The notes below the pieces were generated by a model, which saw only the letters and a program-made list of their open reading frames with translations, searched no databases and had not been told where the DNA came from. This document shows, piece by piece, positions 1 through 8,848 of a DNA stretch of 11,037 nucleotides. Position 1 is the first letter of the stretch, and each line of letters begins with the position of its first letter. Location: the NCBI GenBank assembly GCA_934402125.1, contig CAKRTY010000027.1, forward strand, positions 1 to 11,037. Direction: 5' to 3'. Source of the stretch: an uncultured Anaerosacchariphilus sp. (lineage in GTDB: Bacteria > Bacillota > Clostridia > Lachnospirales > Lachnospiraceae). A program made the translations under genes and the position numbers.

Positions 1-3000
1 GAGATAAGGTATCCGTAGCGGAGGACAGCTTTATTCACTACAGCGACGGATCCTTAAGCGCGCTGACCAATGGCGTTGCGGTAGACGCGTCGGCGGTCAA
101 CGACGGAGTGACAGAATTTTACAGCCTGGACGAGCGTATGGTCATGGCGAAGGAAAGCAAGGGCTGGAGCATTGATAATAACTCCAAAACCCTGGATTTT
201 GAGGAGCTGCTCTGGATGCTGACCAAGGAGAAGCTGATGGCTGCCTCCTCAGAGATGACCGTATACCTGTCCAACGGCGAGAGCCATAAGGTAAGCGGAG
301 CGCTGGAAATCACCTATCTGGACGAGGGAATCGTACAGCTGGCTACCGAAACGGATGTATGGCAGACCCTGGCGTCCAATACAAAGATACATTTCGCGTC
401 CGGTACCGTACTGGATCTGGGAGAAGGCATGGTTTACAACGATGCCCAGACCGCATGCTTTTCTGTAAAAGAGATGGCAGCGGATATGAACAGCGCGGTC
501 AACATCAATTCCACCAGCGCCGGAGAGTGGATTCCGCCCACCTTTAAGGTAACGGCAGAGAACGGCGAGGACGGAACCGACGGCGAAGCCGGTACCGAGG
601 GAGAAGCCGGAGAAGAAGGAAAAGAAGGCGAAAAAGGGGAAGAAGGAAAAGCAGGCGAAAAAGGCGCCAAGGGAGGTACTCCCGGTACGGCCAGCGATAC
701 GGACAATACCGTAACCAGCAGCACCATGGGAACGATCCGGATCAGCAGCATGCAGTACACAGCCTCTGCGGCTACCTTCTATCTGACCGTCTCTGACGAT
801 GACGGAACCCTGACAGCCAACAGCGGAGACATTGAGATCCGGGAAGCTGACAGCAATAAGCTGGTGTGGAGCTATAAGAAGGCCTATGGAACAGACACGC
901 TGGATCTGACCACGGTCAACAGCAATACGGCGTTCCTGGCAGACAGCGGACTGAACCCGGATACGGAATATGTACTGATCGTAAAGAACGGCTACAGCAT
1001 CCAGAGCGGAAGCGGAACCACCACCGGAACCAAGACCTTTGTGAACCGCCATTTCTTCACTTCTACGGAAGGTATCAGCATGCGGGAAGTGAAAAATCTG
1101 GGCGCGGACGAGGAAAACGCTATGCCGGGACTGCGGATTATGCTGGATAAGCAGAGCTACAGCACGGCCAAATCCGCGATGATCCGCATGGAGATCGGCG
1201 ACAGGTATGTGGAGCGGGAGTTCTCTGTGGAAGCCGGGGCAGAGGATTATTATGATCTGCTGTTTGACGCGAGCCTGTTATCCGAGATGCAGATGGAAAC
1301 ATCCGATCCGGCAGCCCTGAATAACAAAGAGTATAGGCTGATTCTCTATACCAGTGAATCCTACGAGGGCAGCGGAGCCTTTGAACGCGGAGACGACGGA
1401 AGCTTCAAGCTGAACGTGCAGAAATCCGCCCATGAGATCACAGGCAAGACCCTGAAGAGCACGCCGACCTTCGGAAGCCTGGAGGCGCTGAATTCCAATC
1501 AGGGCTACTATGCGCTGACCCAGAACGTGGAGTCTGACCCGGACGGAGCGATCACCGGCTATACCTTCCTGATTGCGGACAGCAACGGTACCAAGGTAGC
1601 AGAGCTTCAGTCCACCAACGGAAGCGCAAGCTGGTATTTCAAAGAGACAGGAAACTTCACGATCACCTCCAAGGTCACCTGGAATGACAATGAAAAGACC
1701 ATCGAGAAAGACGTGGCGGTACAGAATGTCAGCATTACGACACAGGGTACCCCGGTTATCACCTTTGAGGCCTATACATTACAGGAGAAAACTGGAGACA
1801 GCTTCTATTTTGCCTACAACAGCAAGGGTGAGAAGGTAGATACGGTCTATAATTTCAATGGCGGCAACGCGAACGGATACAGCAGTGATATCCTGTTCAG
1901 CGAGTCCCGCGCCTGGGGAGATCTGACCATCAACCTGAATGGGGCAAAGCTGGACAATACCAAGAAGCTGACCATTCAGGTTACCTGTGATAAGAATACC
2001 TATTCAAAATCGTTTGATAGAACAGCTACAGAGCATGAGGGAGAGATTACCTTCCCGCTGCAGCTGGCAGGTCTGACCGAGAACGCCATCTATACCATAA
2101 CCGTCAGCGGAACGGTACTGCGGACGACAACCATGCCCGGTGGTCAGGATCAGACCAGTCCGGTGGAGGAGACCCTGGGACGCTGCTTCTTCAAGACAGG
2201 AAGCTACCGAAAGGCAGAGACTTCCGATCAGACGCCTGCGGCTTTTGAAATGTCAGCTTACGGTGGAAAGGTATATGTACAGCTTCCCAAGGATGAGACT
2301 TACAAAACCTACAACAGTACAGAGACAACCTCCGCGTTCTATAAGGAGCGCGCGGCAGCCTCTGCCATTGAATTTACCGTATACAACAGCTTCGGAAATG
2401 AGACCGGTAAATTTGTTAAGAGTATCTATGATGTGACCTCTTACACGCCTTCCTATGTAGCCAACTCAGATGGACAGGGACAAGATTATAAAGCTCTCTT
2501 CCAGAGCCCCCTGGTAAACGGCTGGAATGAGAGCGGGGTTATCAATATTACCGAGGAGGATCTGAAAAACGCCGGTGTGACGGATACCAAGGCCGGTGAA
2601 ATCAGTATCGCGGCGACGGCGTTATACGACTACAACTATTATCTGAGCCAGAATAACGCCGATTATGTGCAGGAGTTTGGAAGCGTGGATGAGATCCATT
2701 ATAACCGGATCCCGCTGAAGGTCATCGAGAAGCGTGTCAACGGCGTGGCGAACGGTACCTATCTGAACTGGGTAAAAGTGGATCTGGGCGCCCGGGAGCC
2801 GGAGCTGCCTACAGCGGAAACGGCAGATCAGGATATTAAAGTGACGGCAGTGACCAATGGAGACGCTTACGCCTCCTCTATGAACGCTTCTATCGATAAA
2901 TATGGAAAGAATACGGTCGTAGGCTATCGTCTGCACTCCAATTACGCCAACAGTAATGGAGATACCAACAGCATTACCTACTATGCCATGTATAAGGAAG

Positions 3001-6000
3001 CATACCAGGACTATGTGCCTGGCAGCAGTCTGGATCCGGTGCAGGAGTATCTGACCGGTATGAAAACCCTGGAAGATGGATCGGCAGCCGAAGGCACAAC
3101 AGAAGAGGACATCCGTTCAAGCAGTGGAATCCGTTTCGCGGTCGAGGTAAGTGCGTCGGCAAGCAAGAAGGGCTCAGTTCCGGAGCTTCATGTGTTCGTA
3201 TCGGATAAAGACTGGGATGAATTTCAGGCCGACAATGATTTGAAGGGGTATTGGAAGCTGGATCACGGGGTCTATAAAGCAATGGCGAAGGAATCCAATG
3301 GCAATTATTCCATCTTCGTCCCGAAGAACTGGATGCCCCGGGGATACAATTATGTATTTGCCTATACCGTAAAGAGTAACTACGGCGTAGACGCTACCGG
3401 GGAGGCATGGACCTATCCCTACGATATTGAAAAGTATGTTACTTCCCAGAAATATGCCGGAAAGCAGCAGCTGCCGCGAAGCAGCGGAGACGATTTCTCC
3501 AAGGAAAAGCCTACCGTGGCCTCTTATCTGGTGCATACGATGAAAAATGGGGAAGGCAAGCTGGAATCTCGTTGGAAGTACTATGTATACGATCCGGATA
3601 ATGCCCTGGTGAAAGTCAGCGGCAAGTATTGCGCGATTGCCACGACGCAGGATAATTATAAAATCTATGCGCAGAATCTGATCAATACAAAAAAAGGAAC
3701 GTCGGGTAACGTGCCTTACAGCAAGCTGGATGTGACGGTGGAAAGCAGCCATAACAGCAGCACATATACGGCAGATAAATTATTCGGAGCGGCTAACGAA
3801 AAATGGAAGCAGGACGATATCAGCGTATTCGACGTAGTCGTAAAGGATAATGACGTAAGCGGTTCTGCAATGCATCTGGCTGGAACCTCTTACTCTATCT
3901 GGCTGGAGATGGATCTGTTTGAAGGAAAATACAACAACAGAACAGGCGGCACCCAGTCGTTTCAGGACTGGTGCCTGACGGCAGATACCGAGGGCTATAA
4001 TTACTGGTTATTGAAGACTGTATCCCAGAAGCCGGATATCACGGACGAGGCGGTCATTACCGGAATCGATGACAAGGCGCTCAAATACACACTGACGCCC
4101 TCAGACAGTACGGAGAAGGCTACGCTGACCATAGAGGGCGACACAACTGCCCTGAATGCCATTGCGGCGGTCTACTATGAGATCTATGAGAACAGCGGCA
4201 ATCAGCTGGGAGATTGCGTGCAGAGCGGAACCGTGAACTTTGACGGCACTACGGCAGATATCAATATGACCTACGCGACGCCTGGAGATGACTACTATGT
4301 GAAGGTCAGCCCGGTGTACGATACGGGATATGCGGCTACACAGCTGTGGAGCAATAAAGAAGCGTCCAATACAGATGTTAATGCGGAGCAGATTGTAAAG
4401 CCGGAGCGGAGCCGGAGAAATAAGACGAATGATAAGGGATATTACTATGCGGTTCAGACACTGGGCGCCAACAGCTATGCGACCTCCCTTACCCTGGGAG
4501 CAGATAAGAAAAAGTATCAGTTTTCCTTCAGCGGATCCCGGGCGTACGGAAGTATCTTTGAGATAAAAGATGGAACGCTTGCCGCGGACGATGCCGGCGT
4601 CTATGCAATCACGGCAGAGCAGCAGCTGGCTGTCTACAATAAGACTGCCAGGGATCTGCAGATCGGGTATGGAAGCGCCGGAGCTTACAATGCCAAGGAG
4701 AATACAGACGCCTTCGCGTTCAAGCTTCTGACCCAGAAGGACGCGCAGAATCTGCAGGAGACTCCGGGAAAAGTAACGATTAAAGATTTTGACGGACAGA
4801 AGTATTTTTCTCTTGAGGCTGCGGATCGTGTGCCGACGGTAATTGCCAGAAGGCTTGAGAAACTAAGCCCTGTCTCTGACAGTCTGCAGTTCACGATTAC
4901 AGAGTCTACGATCGAAATGCTGAAATCAGATGCTTATATCGGAGCTGCAGGAGAGGGCCGGATCTATCTGGAGGTATGGGAAGGATCGGCGAATGAGAGA
5001 TACACAGGTGCATCAGGTGACCCTAATTTTACGAATATTTCCGATCAGGGCAAGGAAACGTCCGGAGCGGGATTGCGGCTCTTTGAGAACGCCACTTGCG
5101 ACAACACGGGCGTGTACATAACCCTTCCGGACAACCTTAATAATCTGGACGACGGATATGAGCAGACCCTACGGCTTCGGAACCTGAATCCGGGAAAGAG
5201 GTATTATATCCGCCTGTATTATTACAAGAAGGAGGGTTCGGATTACCAAAAAGCGTATTTCACAGACGGAGCCACAATCACCGGTGGTGAGGTGAACGAG
5301 TTTTATTATGATGATCAGGGCCAGAGGACGGACAATCAGGATTTCTGTCTCTGTGTAATACAGAATGACTTTGTCAACATGGGCCTGGTGGGCGTGACCA
5401 ATGCCAGCGAGCTGAAAGCCGAGTATAAGATGACCGGATATAAGCAGCAGGGTCTGGATGTCAAATACACCACCACATCGACGGAAGGCATGGAGTACGA
5501 GCTGACAGTCCTGAAGGCGGACGGAACCACGGAACTCATCACCTATGACGAACTGATGAAGGTACTGGGTTATCAGCGGGATCCGAACAAGACGAAGTAT
5601 TATTGGGACTATAACGGAGAAACGTGGGCGAGCCGAAAAGACTTGACCTATTACAAGGTATCGAAGGACGGTTCGTTTACAGATACCGCATTTTCCTCTG
5701 GCTATAACAACACCCCGAGCTTCTTGTGGATGGACGGAACGGGCAGCGTCATGGACGTGCTTTCCAACAATGGAGCGGGAGGATCCTATGTGATACGGGT
5801 AAAGGCCCGTTATGAGGATCCCCTCCTGCAGGTGGATGGTAAAAATTACGCCATGATTTACAAATATGACAAGAATGGAAAGCAGGATCCGTCCGTAGAG
5901 GCGGATACCACCCGGTTCAGCGTAGCGGCCAAGGCAGATCCGACGATGACCCGATCCAAGGCGCTTCTGAAGAAGGATACGGATGGTAAGATTGGAGCCG

Positions 6001-6749
6001 TATTGAACCTGTATGTAAGCGACCTTTCTTACCGTCTGGGCTTCTATGAAACGGATGCTGCCACAGCAGCAACCATGGGTTACTATGGCGTCCGTATCAA
6101 GTATCAGAAGAGCGATGGAACAGGCGAGTGGACCTATATAGGGGAAGGATCAGATACAACCGTTATAACGGTAGATGGAGGAAGCGGAGAGAAAAGAAAC
6201 GGCTGCCTGTATCTGAAAGCGGGAACACAGTCGACGCTGAACTTTTCGGTACTGGAGAACAAGCAGTATGTGGTAGAAATCTGGGGCTATTCCCTGAATC
6301 ATCCGGATGAGACGAAGAATAAGCTGATTCTGGATTCTACAGGCGTGCTGAACCTGAACCAGAGCCTGAACACCGGCGATATCGACGCGCCGAGAATCGA
6401 AGACTCCAAGACAGAGTTCAACCAGGAGACCGGCGATTTTACCATCACCCTGTACAATGGCGTCAACCTGGATAAGCTGAACATGGCGCTGCTGACCCTT
6501 ACGGGCTACAGCACAGACGGAACCCAGTGGAACGATTCCTATTCCTACGCGTTTAACGGCTTTACGAAGCTTGCCGACGCCGGAGGAAGAACGAGACATC
6601 AGATTACCATTTCTCTGAAGGATAGGTTGGAATCCGCGAAGCAGAATGACGCAATCAATATTACGACCTACTTTAATATTGACAATAAAGAGGGTCTGAC
6701 CAATATCGCAACCTACAACCTGGACAGCTATGATAAGCCGAAGTCATAG
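1..6749 (+). CDS. Giant collagen-like / FN3-like surface protein, 5' partial
   Basis: The frame is open from base 3 to the TAG at 6747-6749, giving 2,248 visible residues; the true start lies left of the window. The GTG at 108 has no ribosome-binding site and sits inside continuous coding, so it is not the start. Order seen: a beta-rich leader region (about 3-560); a Gly-X-Y collagen-like stretch (564-692); then a very long series of beta-sandwich-like segments. FN3-type signatures include LNPDTEYVLIV (951-983), LTENAIYTITV (2073-2105), TPGDDYYVKV (about 4278-4307) and LNPGKRYYIRL (5184-5216). A PKD/Ig-like segment lies near 1536-1728. The protein is Gly/Asp/Ser/Thr/Tyr-rich and very poor in Cys, typical of secreted Gram-positive fibres or adhesins. 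No LPXTG motif or C-terminal membrane helix is present, so any anchor must be N-terminal or through partners. It is 13 bases upstream of another surface-type gene and in line with ATPase-like genes. The exact function is not recognised; a structural extracellular filament is inferred. Confidence 0.85.
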   Translation, partial: DKVSVAEDSFIHYSDGSLSALTNGVAVDASAVNDGVTEFYSLDERMVMAKESKGWSIDNNSKTLDFEELLWMLTKEKLMAASSEMTVYLSNGESHKVSGALEITYLDEGIVQLATETDVWQTLASNTKIHFASGTVLDLGEGMVYNDAQTACFSVKEMAADMNSAVNINSTSAGEWIPPTFKVTAENGEDGTDGEAGTEGEAGEEGKEGEKGEEGKAGEKGAKGGTPGTASDTDNTVTSSTMGTIRISSMQYTASAATFYLTVSDDDGTLTANSGDIEIREADSNKLVWSYKKAYGTDTLDLTTVNSNTAFLADSGLNPDTEYVLIVKNGYSIQSGSGTTTGTKTFVNRHFFTSTEGISMREVKNLGADEENAMPGLRIMLDKQSYSTAKSAMIRMEIGDRYVEREFSVEAGAEDYYDLLFDASLLSEMQMETSDPAALNNKEYRLILYTSESYEGSGAFERGDDGSFKLNVQKSAHEITGKTLKSTPTFGSLEALNSNQGYYALTQNVESDPDGAITGYTFLIADSNGTKVAELQSTNGSASWYFKETGNFTITSKVTWNDNEKTIEKDVAVQNVSITTQGTPVITFEAYTLQEKTGDSFYFAYNSKGEKVDTVYNFNGGNANGYSSDILFSESRAWGDLTINLNGAKLDNTKKLTIQVTCDKNTYSKSFDRTATEHEGEITFPLQLAGLTENAIYTITVSGTVLRTTTMPGGQDQTSPVEETLGRCFFKTGSYRKAETSDQTPAAFEMSAYGGKVYVQLPKDETYKTYNSTETTSAFYKERAAASAIEFTVYNSFGNETGKFVKSIYDVTSYTPSYVANSDGQGQDYKALFQSPLVNGWNESGVINITEEDLKNAGVTDTKAGEISIAATALYDYNYYLSQNNADYVQEFGSVDEIHYNRIPLKVIEKRVNGVANGTYLNWVKVDLGAREPELPTAETADQDIKVTAVTNGDAYASSMNASIDKYGKNTVVGYRLHSNYANSNGDTNSITYYAMYKEAYQDYVPGSSLDPVQEYLTGMKTLEDGSAAEGTTEEDIRSSSGIRFAVEVSASASKKGSVPELHVFVSDKDWDEFQADNDLKGYWKLDHGVYKAMAKESNGNYSIFVPKNWMPRGYNYVFAYTVKSNYGVDATGEAWTYPYDIEKYVTSQKYAGKQQLPRSSGDDFSKEKPTVASYLVHTMKNGEGKLESRWKYYVYDPDNALVKVSGKYCAIATTQDNYKIYAQNLINTKKGTSGNVPYSKLDVTVESSHNSSTYTADKLFGAANEKWKQDDISVFDVVVKDNDVSGSAMHLAGTSYSIWLEMDLFEGKYNNRTGGTQSFQDWCLTADTEGYNYWLLKTVSQKPDITDEAVITGIDDKALKYTLTPSDSTEKATLTIEGDTTALNAIAAVYYEIYENSGNQLGDCVQSGTVNFDGTTADINMTYATPGDDYYVKVSPVYDTGYAATQLWSNKEASNTDVNAEQIVKPERSRRNKTNDKGYYYAVQTLGANSYATSLTLGADKKKYQFSFSGSRAYGSIFEIKDGTLAADDAGVYAITAEQQLAVYNKTARDLQIGYGSAGAYNAKENTDAFAFKLLTQKDAQNLQETPGKVTIKDFDGQKYFSLEAADRVPTVIARRLEKLSPVSDSLQFTITESTIEMLKSDAYIGAAGEGRIYLEVWEGSANERYTGASGDPNFTNISDQGKETSGAGLRLFENATCDNTGVYITLPDNLNNLDDGYEQTLRLRNLNPGKRYYIRLYYYKKEGSDYQKAYFTDGATITGGEVNEFYYDDQGQRTDNQDFCLCVIQNDFVNMGLVGVTNASELKAEYKMTGYKQQGLDVKYTTTSTEGMEYELTVLKADGTTELITYDELMKVLGYQRDPNKTKYYWDYNGETWASRKDLTYYKVSKDGSFTDTAFSSGYNNTPSFLWMDGTGSVMDVLSNNGAGGSYVIRVKARYEDPLLQVDGKNYAMIYKYDKNGKQDPSVEADTTRFSVAAKADPTMTRSKALLKKDTDGKIGAVLNLYVSDLSYRLGFYETDAATAATMGYYGVRIKYQKSDGTGEWTYIGEGSDTTVITVDGGSGEKRNGCLYLKAGTQSTLNFSVLENKQYVVEIWGYSLNHPDETKNKLILDSTGVLNLNQSLNTGDIDAPRIEDSKTEFNQETGDFTITLYNGVNLDKLNMALLTLTGYSTDGTQWNDSYSYAFNGFTKLADAGGRTRHQITISLKDRLESAKQNDAINITTYFNIDNKEGLTNIATYNLDSYDKPKS
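564..692 (+). repeat. Collagen-like Gly-X-Y coding stretch
   Basis: Twelve uninterrupted Gly-X-Y triplets are encoded at 564-671, starting GED GTD GEA GTE. One extra Gly follows at 672-674, then GTP GTA. X and Y positions are almost all Glu, Lys, Asp, Thr or Ala, with Pro only once, at the end. Bacterial collagen-like proteins often stabilise trimers by Glu/Lys pairs instead of hydroxyproline, so a short triple helix or a stiff charged linker is plausible. It separates the leader region from the FN3-like series. Confidence 0.85.
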
Positions 6750-6755
6750 AGGAGG
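6750..6755 (+). promoter_or_regulatory. Ribosome-binding site fixing the start at 6763
   Basis: AGGAGG begins one base after the upstream stop codon and lies 7 bases before ATG 6763. An in-frame ATG at 6730 would put this site inside the coding region, overlap the preceding gene and place 11 extra residues before the basic end of the signal segment. The site therefore selects 6763. Confidence 0.85.
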
Positions 6756-6762
6756 AGTACAC

Positions 6763-8532
6763 ATGAGAAAATTAAGCGGAAAAGTGAAAGCCGCCATAGC
6801 AGTCTTTTCGGGACTGGTACTGCTGTGCATCGCAGTCATTGGCGCAGGCAGCATTTCCGTCATACAGGCGCAGGCAGCCAGCTATCCGCTGGCTGCGGGC
6901 AGCGTCATTTTCGACAATGCCAGAAGCGCGGTGGAACTGACGGAGGATTCCACCCTCCAGAAGCGGTGGAATACCGATTACATTCTCCATATGGGAGAGA
7001 AGGAATATGACTGCGGTGAGAATACCGTAGCTTATTCCCAGAGCAACGGAGCCGTACAGATCTTCGGGGGCGGCTATTATGTAGATGAAAGCGGCAATGT
7101 GATTATGCTGCAGAACTTTCATGAAATTGCGGATACAGACAATACCGGTTTCTATAAGCTGACAGACACAGCCTTTGTGGTGACCGGAAAGGATATCCAC
7201 ACAGAGGATAATTCGGTGCAGACCTCGGATTACGCCTATGTAATCATGGACAAGGTAGGAAATGCCAGAGTCATGAATCAGGACGTCAATCTGAAGGTGT
7301 TAAGCGGCAATAAGCTGCAGTGCGGCAGCTTAAGCCTGGATGCGGGCGATGGAAGCCTGACCTTCGGCAACAATACCATGGCGCTGGCTTCCGTACAGAG
7401 CCTGGCGCGCTATACCTACTCGGATACCGGTGAGATTATCGAGATCGACGTCCGCGGCGGTAACGGCGGAACCGGCGGAGCCGGAGGAACCGGAGGAACC
7501 GGCGGCGTCGGCGGAGCAGGCGGCGTCGGCGGAGCAGGCGGTATCGGCGGCGTCGGAGGAACCGGCGGAACCGGTGGAATGGGAGCCGCAGGAGCCGGCG
7601 GAGCAGGCGGTATGACGGCGGAACAGCTGGAGATCCTGTCCAATATGTTTATCCGCAGTACAGATAGCGGAAGAACCTGGGCTACCATCAATTACAACCT
7701 GTACGACCCCTTCGGATATCTGGGAACTGCCATGATCTGCGTATGGGAGGACGAGGGCGAAAGCGATCTCTCCCATATCGAAAGCGATAAGCTGAAGGTA
7801 CAGACTGGGGAAGCCGGAGGCAATCAGATTACCTTCTACGATCTGAAGCCGGATACCCGTTATTATGCCAATATCGGTTACACCGACAGCAACGGCGATT
7901 ATCAGGAGCGGGATCAGATCAGCTTTACAACGAAGGAATACAGCTGCAGCGTGGCCATCAACGCAATCCGGAGCAACAGTGTTACCTATACGGTATGTCT
8001 GGATAAGGAGCTGGCTGATATCAAGGAAGTAAAGATGGATCTGCTGTATGACGAAACGAATGTAGGCTCGACTACTACGATAACCGCAGGAGACAGTATT
8101 TACCGCAGTATGCAGTCTCAGACCGGATACCAGACGACCTTTGACAATCTGGACAGCGGCGCGATGACCGGAGACGCTGCGGCAGGAACCCTTACCGTTG
8201 TGGTGACGGGAATCCTGACAGACGGATCCAAGCTGGAGCTGGCAAGGACTACGCTGAATAACCCGTTGAAGCCCACCGGGGAGACAACGGCGCTTCAGGA
8301 TCTGCAGAACCAGATACGTTCCGTAGAGGCGGATCTGGAATCGGTAACCAATGAGAACAGCAGACTGAGACAGCAGGTAGAACAGCTGCAGGCAGCAGGA
8401 AGTACAGCCGGCACAGGCACACAGTCCGGAAGCGGTGAGACAGCCGGAAGCGGCGGAACGACCACAGACCAGAGCAGTGCAGGGACGACACAGAGCAGCG
8501 CAGGCGGTACAGCGGCAGAGACACAGCAGTAA
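6763..8532 (+). CDS. Signal-anchored glycine-repeat (GGX) surface protein with coiled-coil tail
   Basis: This is a 589-residue protein. Residues 2-9 are basic and are followed by a hydrophobic helix (about 10-34). The sequence AQAAS near 36-40 could be a signal peptidase I site, or the helix may stay as a membrane anchor. Residues 40-230 form a beta-rich domain with no family I recognise. Residues 232-285 are a GGX glycine repeat. Residues about 290-505 look like FN3-type beta domains, including DLKPDTRYYANIGY. Residues 511-542 form a coiled coil with hydrophobic residues at 511, 514, 518, 521, 525, 528, 535, 539 and 542 and Asn at 532. The tail (544-589) is Ser/Thr/Gly/Gln-rich with no sorting signal. 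The gene lies 13 bases after the giant protein and 41 bases before the c-subunit homologue, in the place where a classical operon has atpB. Its order of beta domain, Gly-rich linker and FN3-like domain repeats that of its neighbour. It could link the membrane part of the machine to the outside; that role is inferred. Confidence 0.85.
   Translation: MRKLSGKVKAAIAVFSGLVLLCIAVIGAGSISVIQAQAASYPLAAGSVIFDNARSAVELTEDSTLQKRWNTDYILHMGEKEYDCGENTVAYSQSNGAVQIFGGGYYVDESGNVIMLQNFHEIADTDNTGFYKLTDTAFVVTGKDIHTEDNSVQTSDYAYVIMDKVGNARVMNQDVNLKVLSGNKLQCGSLSLDAGDGSLTFGNNTMALASVQSLARYTYSDTGEIIEIDVRGGNGGTGGAGGTGGTGGVGGAGGVGGAGGIGGVGGTGGTGGMGAAGAGGAGGMTAEQLEILSNMFIRSTDSGRTWATINYNLYDPFGYLGTAMICVWEDEGESDLSHIESDKLKVQTGEAGGNQITFYDLKPDTRYYANIGYTDSNGDYQERDQISFTTKEYSCSVAINAIRSNSVTYTVCLDKELADIKEVKMDLLYDETNVGSTTTITAGDSIYRSMQSQTGYQTTFDNLDSGAMTGDAAAGTLTVVVTGILTDGSKLELARTTLNNPLKPTGETTALQDLQNQIRSVEADLESVTNENSRLRQQVEQLQAAGSTAGTGTQSGSGETAGSGGTTTDQSSAGTTQSSAGGTAAETQQ
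7456..7614 (+). repeat. GGX glycine-repeat coding region
   Basis: Fourteen consecutive Gly-Gly-X triplets (7456-7581) have X as Asn, Thr, Ala, Val, Ile or Met. A looser GAAGAGGAGGM ending follows. The segment has no charged residues. Such stretches form flexible or polyglycine-II-like linkers or sheets. Its position between the beta-rich domain and the FN3-like region matches that of the collagen-like stretch in the upstream protein. Confidence 0.9.
7501..7536 (+). repeat. Perfect 18-base tandem duplication
   Basis: The unit GGCGGCGTCGGCGGAGCA occurs twice back to back (7501-7518 and 7519-7536) without mismatch and encodes GGVGGA twice. A 9-base unit, GGAGGAACC, is also doubled at 7483-7500. 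The units are multiples of three, so gain or loss would change linker length without a frameshift. Confidence 0.95.
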
Positions 8533-8819
<287 letters not shown>

Positions 8820-8848
8820 AGTAAAACACAAAGCGGGAGGAGCAGGGT

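Noticed and set aside
108..110. GTG at 108 as the start of the giant gene
   Set aside because: The frame is open upstream to base 3 with similar protein-like sequence, and no ribosome-binding site precedes 108. The gene is cut by the window edge.
249..1052. Long minus-strand open frame
   Set aside because: It lies wholly opposite the giant gene; its Phe/Ser-rich part is the complement of the Gly-X-Y codons. No ribosome-binding site or family motif.
6730..6762. ATG at 6730 as the start of the GGX protein
   Set aside because: It overlaps the previous gene, lacks a ribosome-binding site, and would place the perfect AGGAGG inside the coding region. ATG 6763 fits better and gives a normal signal-segment start.
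7416..7691. Minus-strand proline-rich PPxPP repeat protein
   Set aside because: It is the exact complement of the GGX codons on the plus strand, so the repeat is a shadow.
1..8532. Collagen-like and glycine-repeat proteins as phage tail fibres
   Set aside because: No capsid, tail, lysis or integrase genes are near. The second protein has a signal or membrane segment and the neighbours are ATPase subunits.
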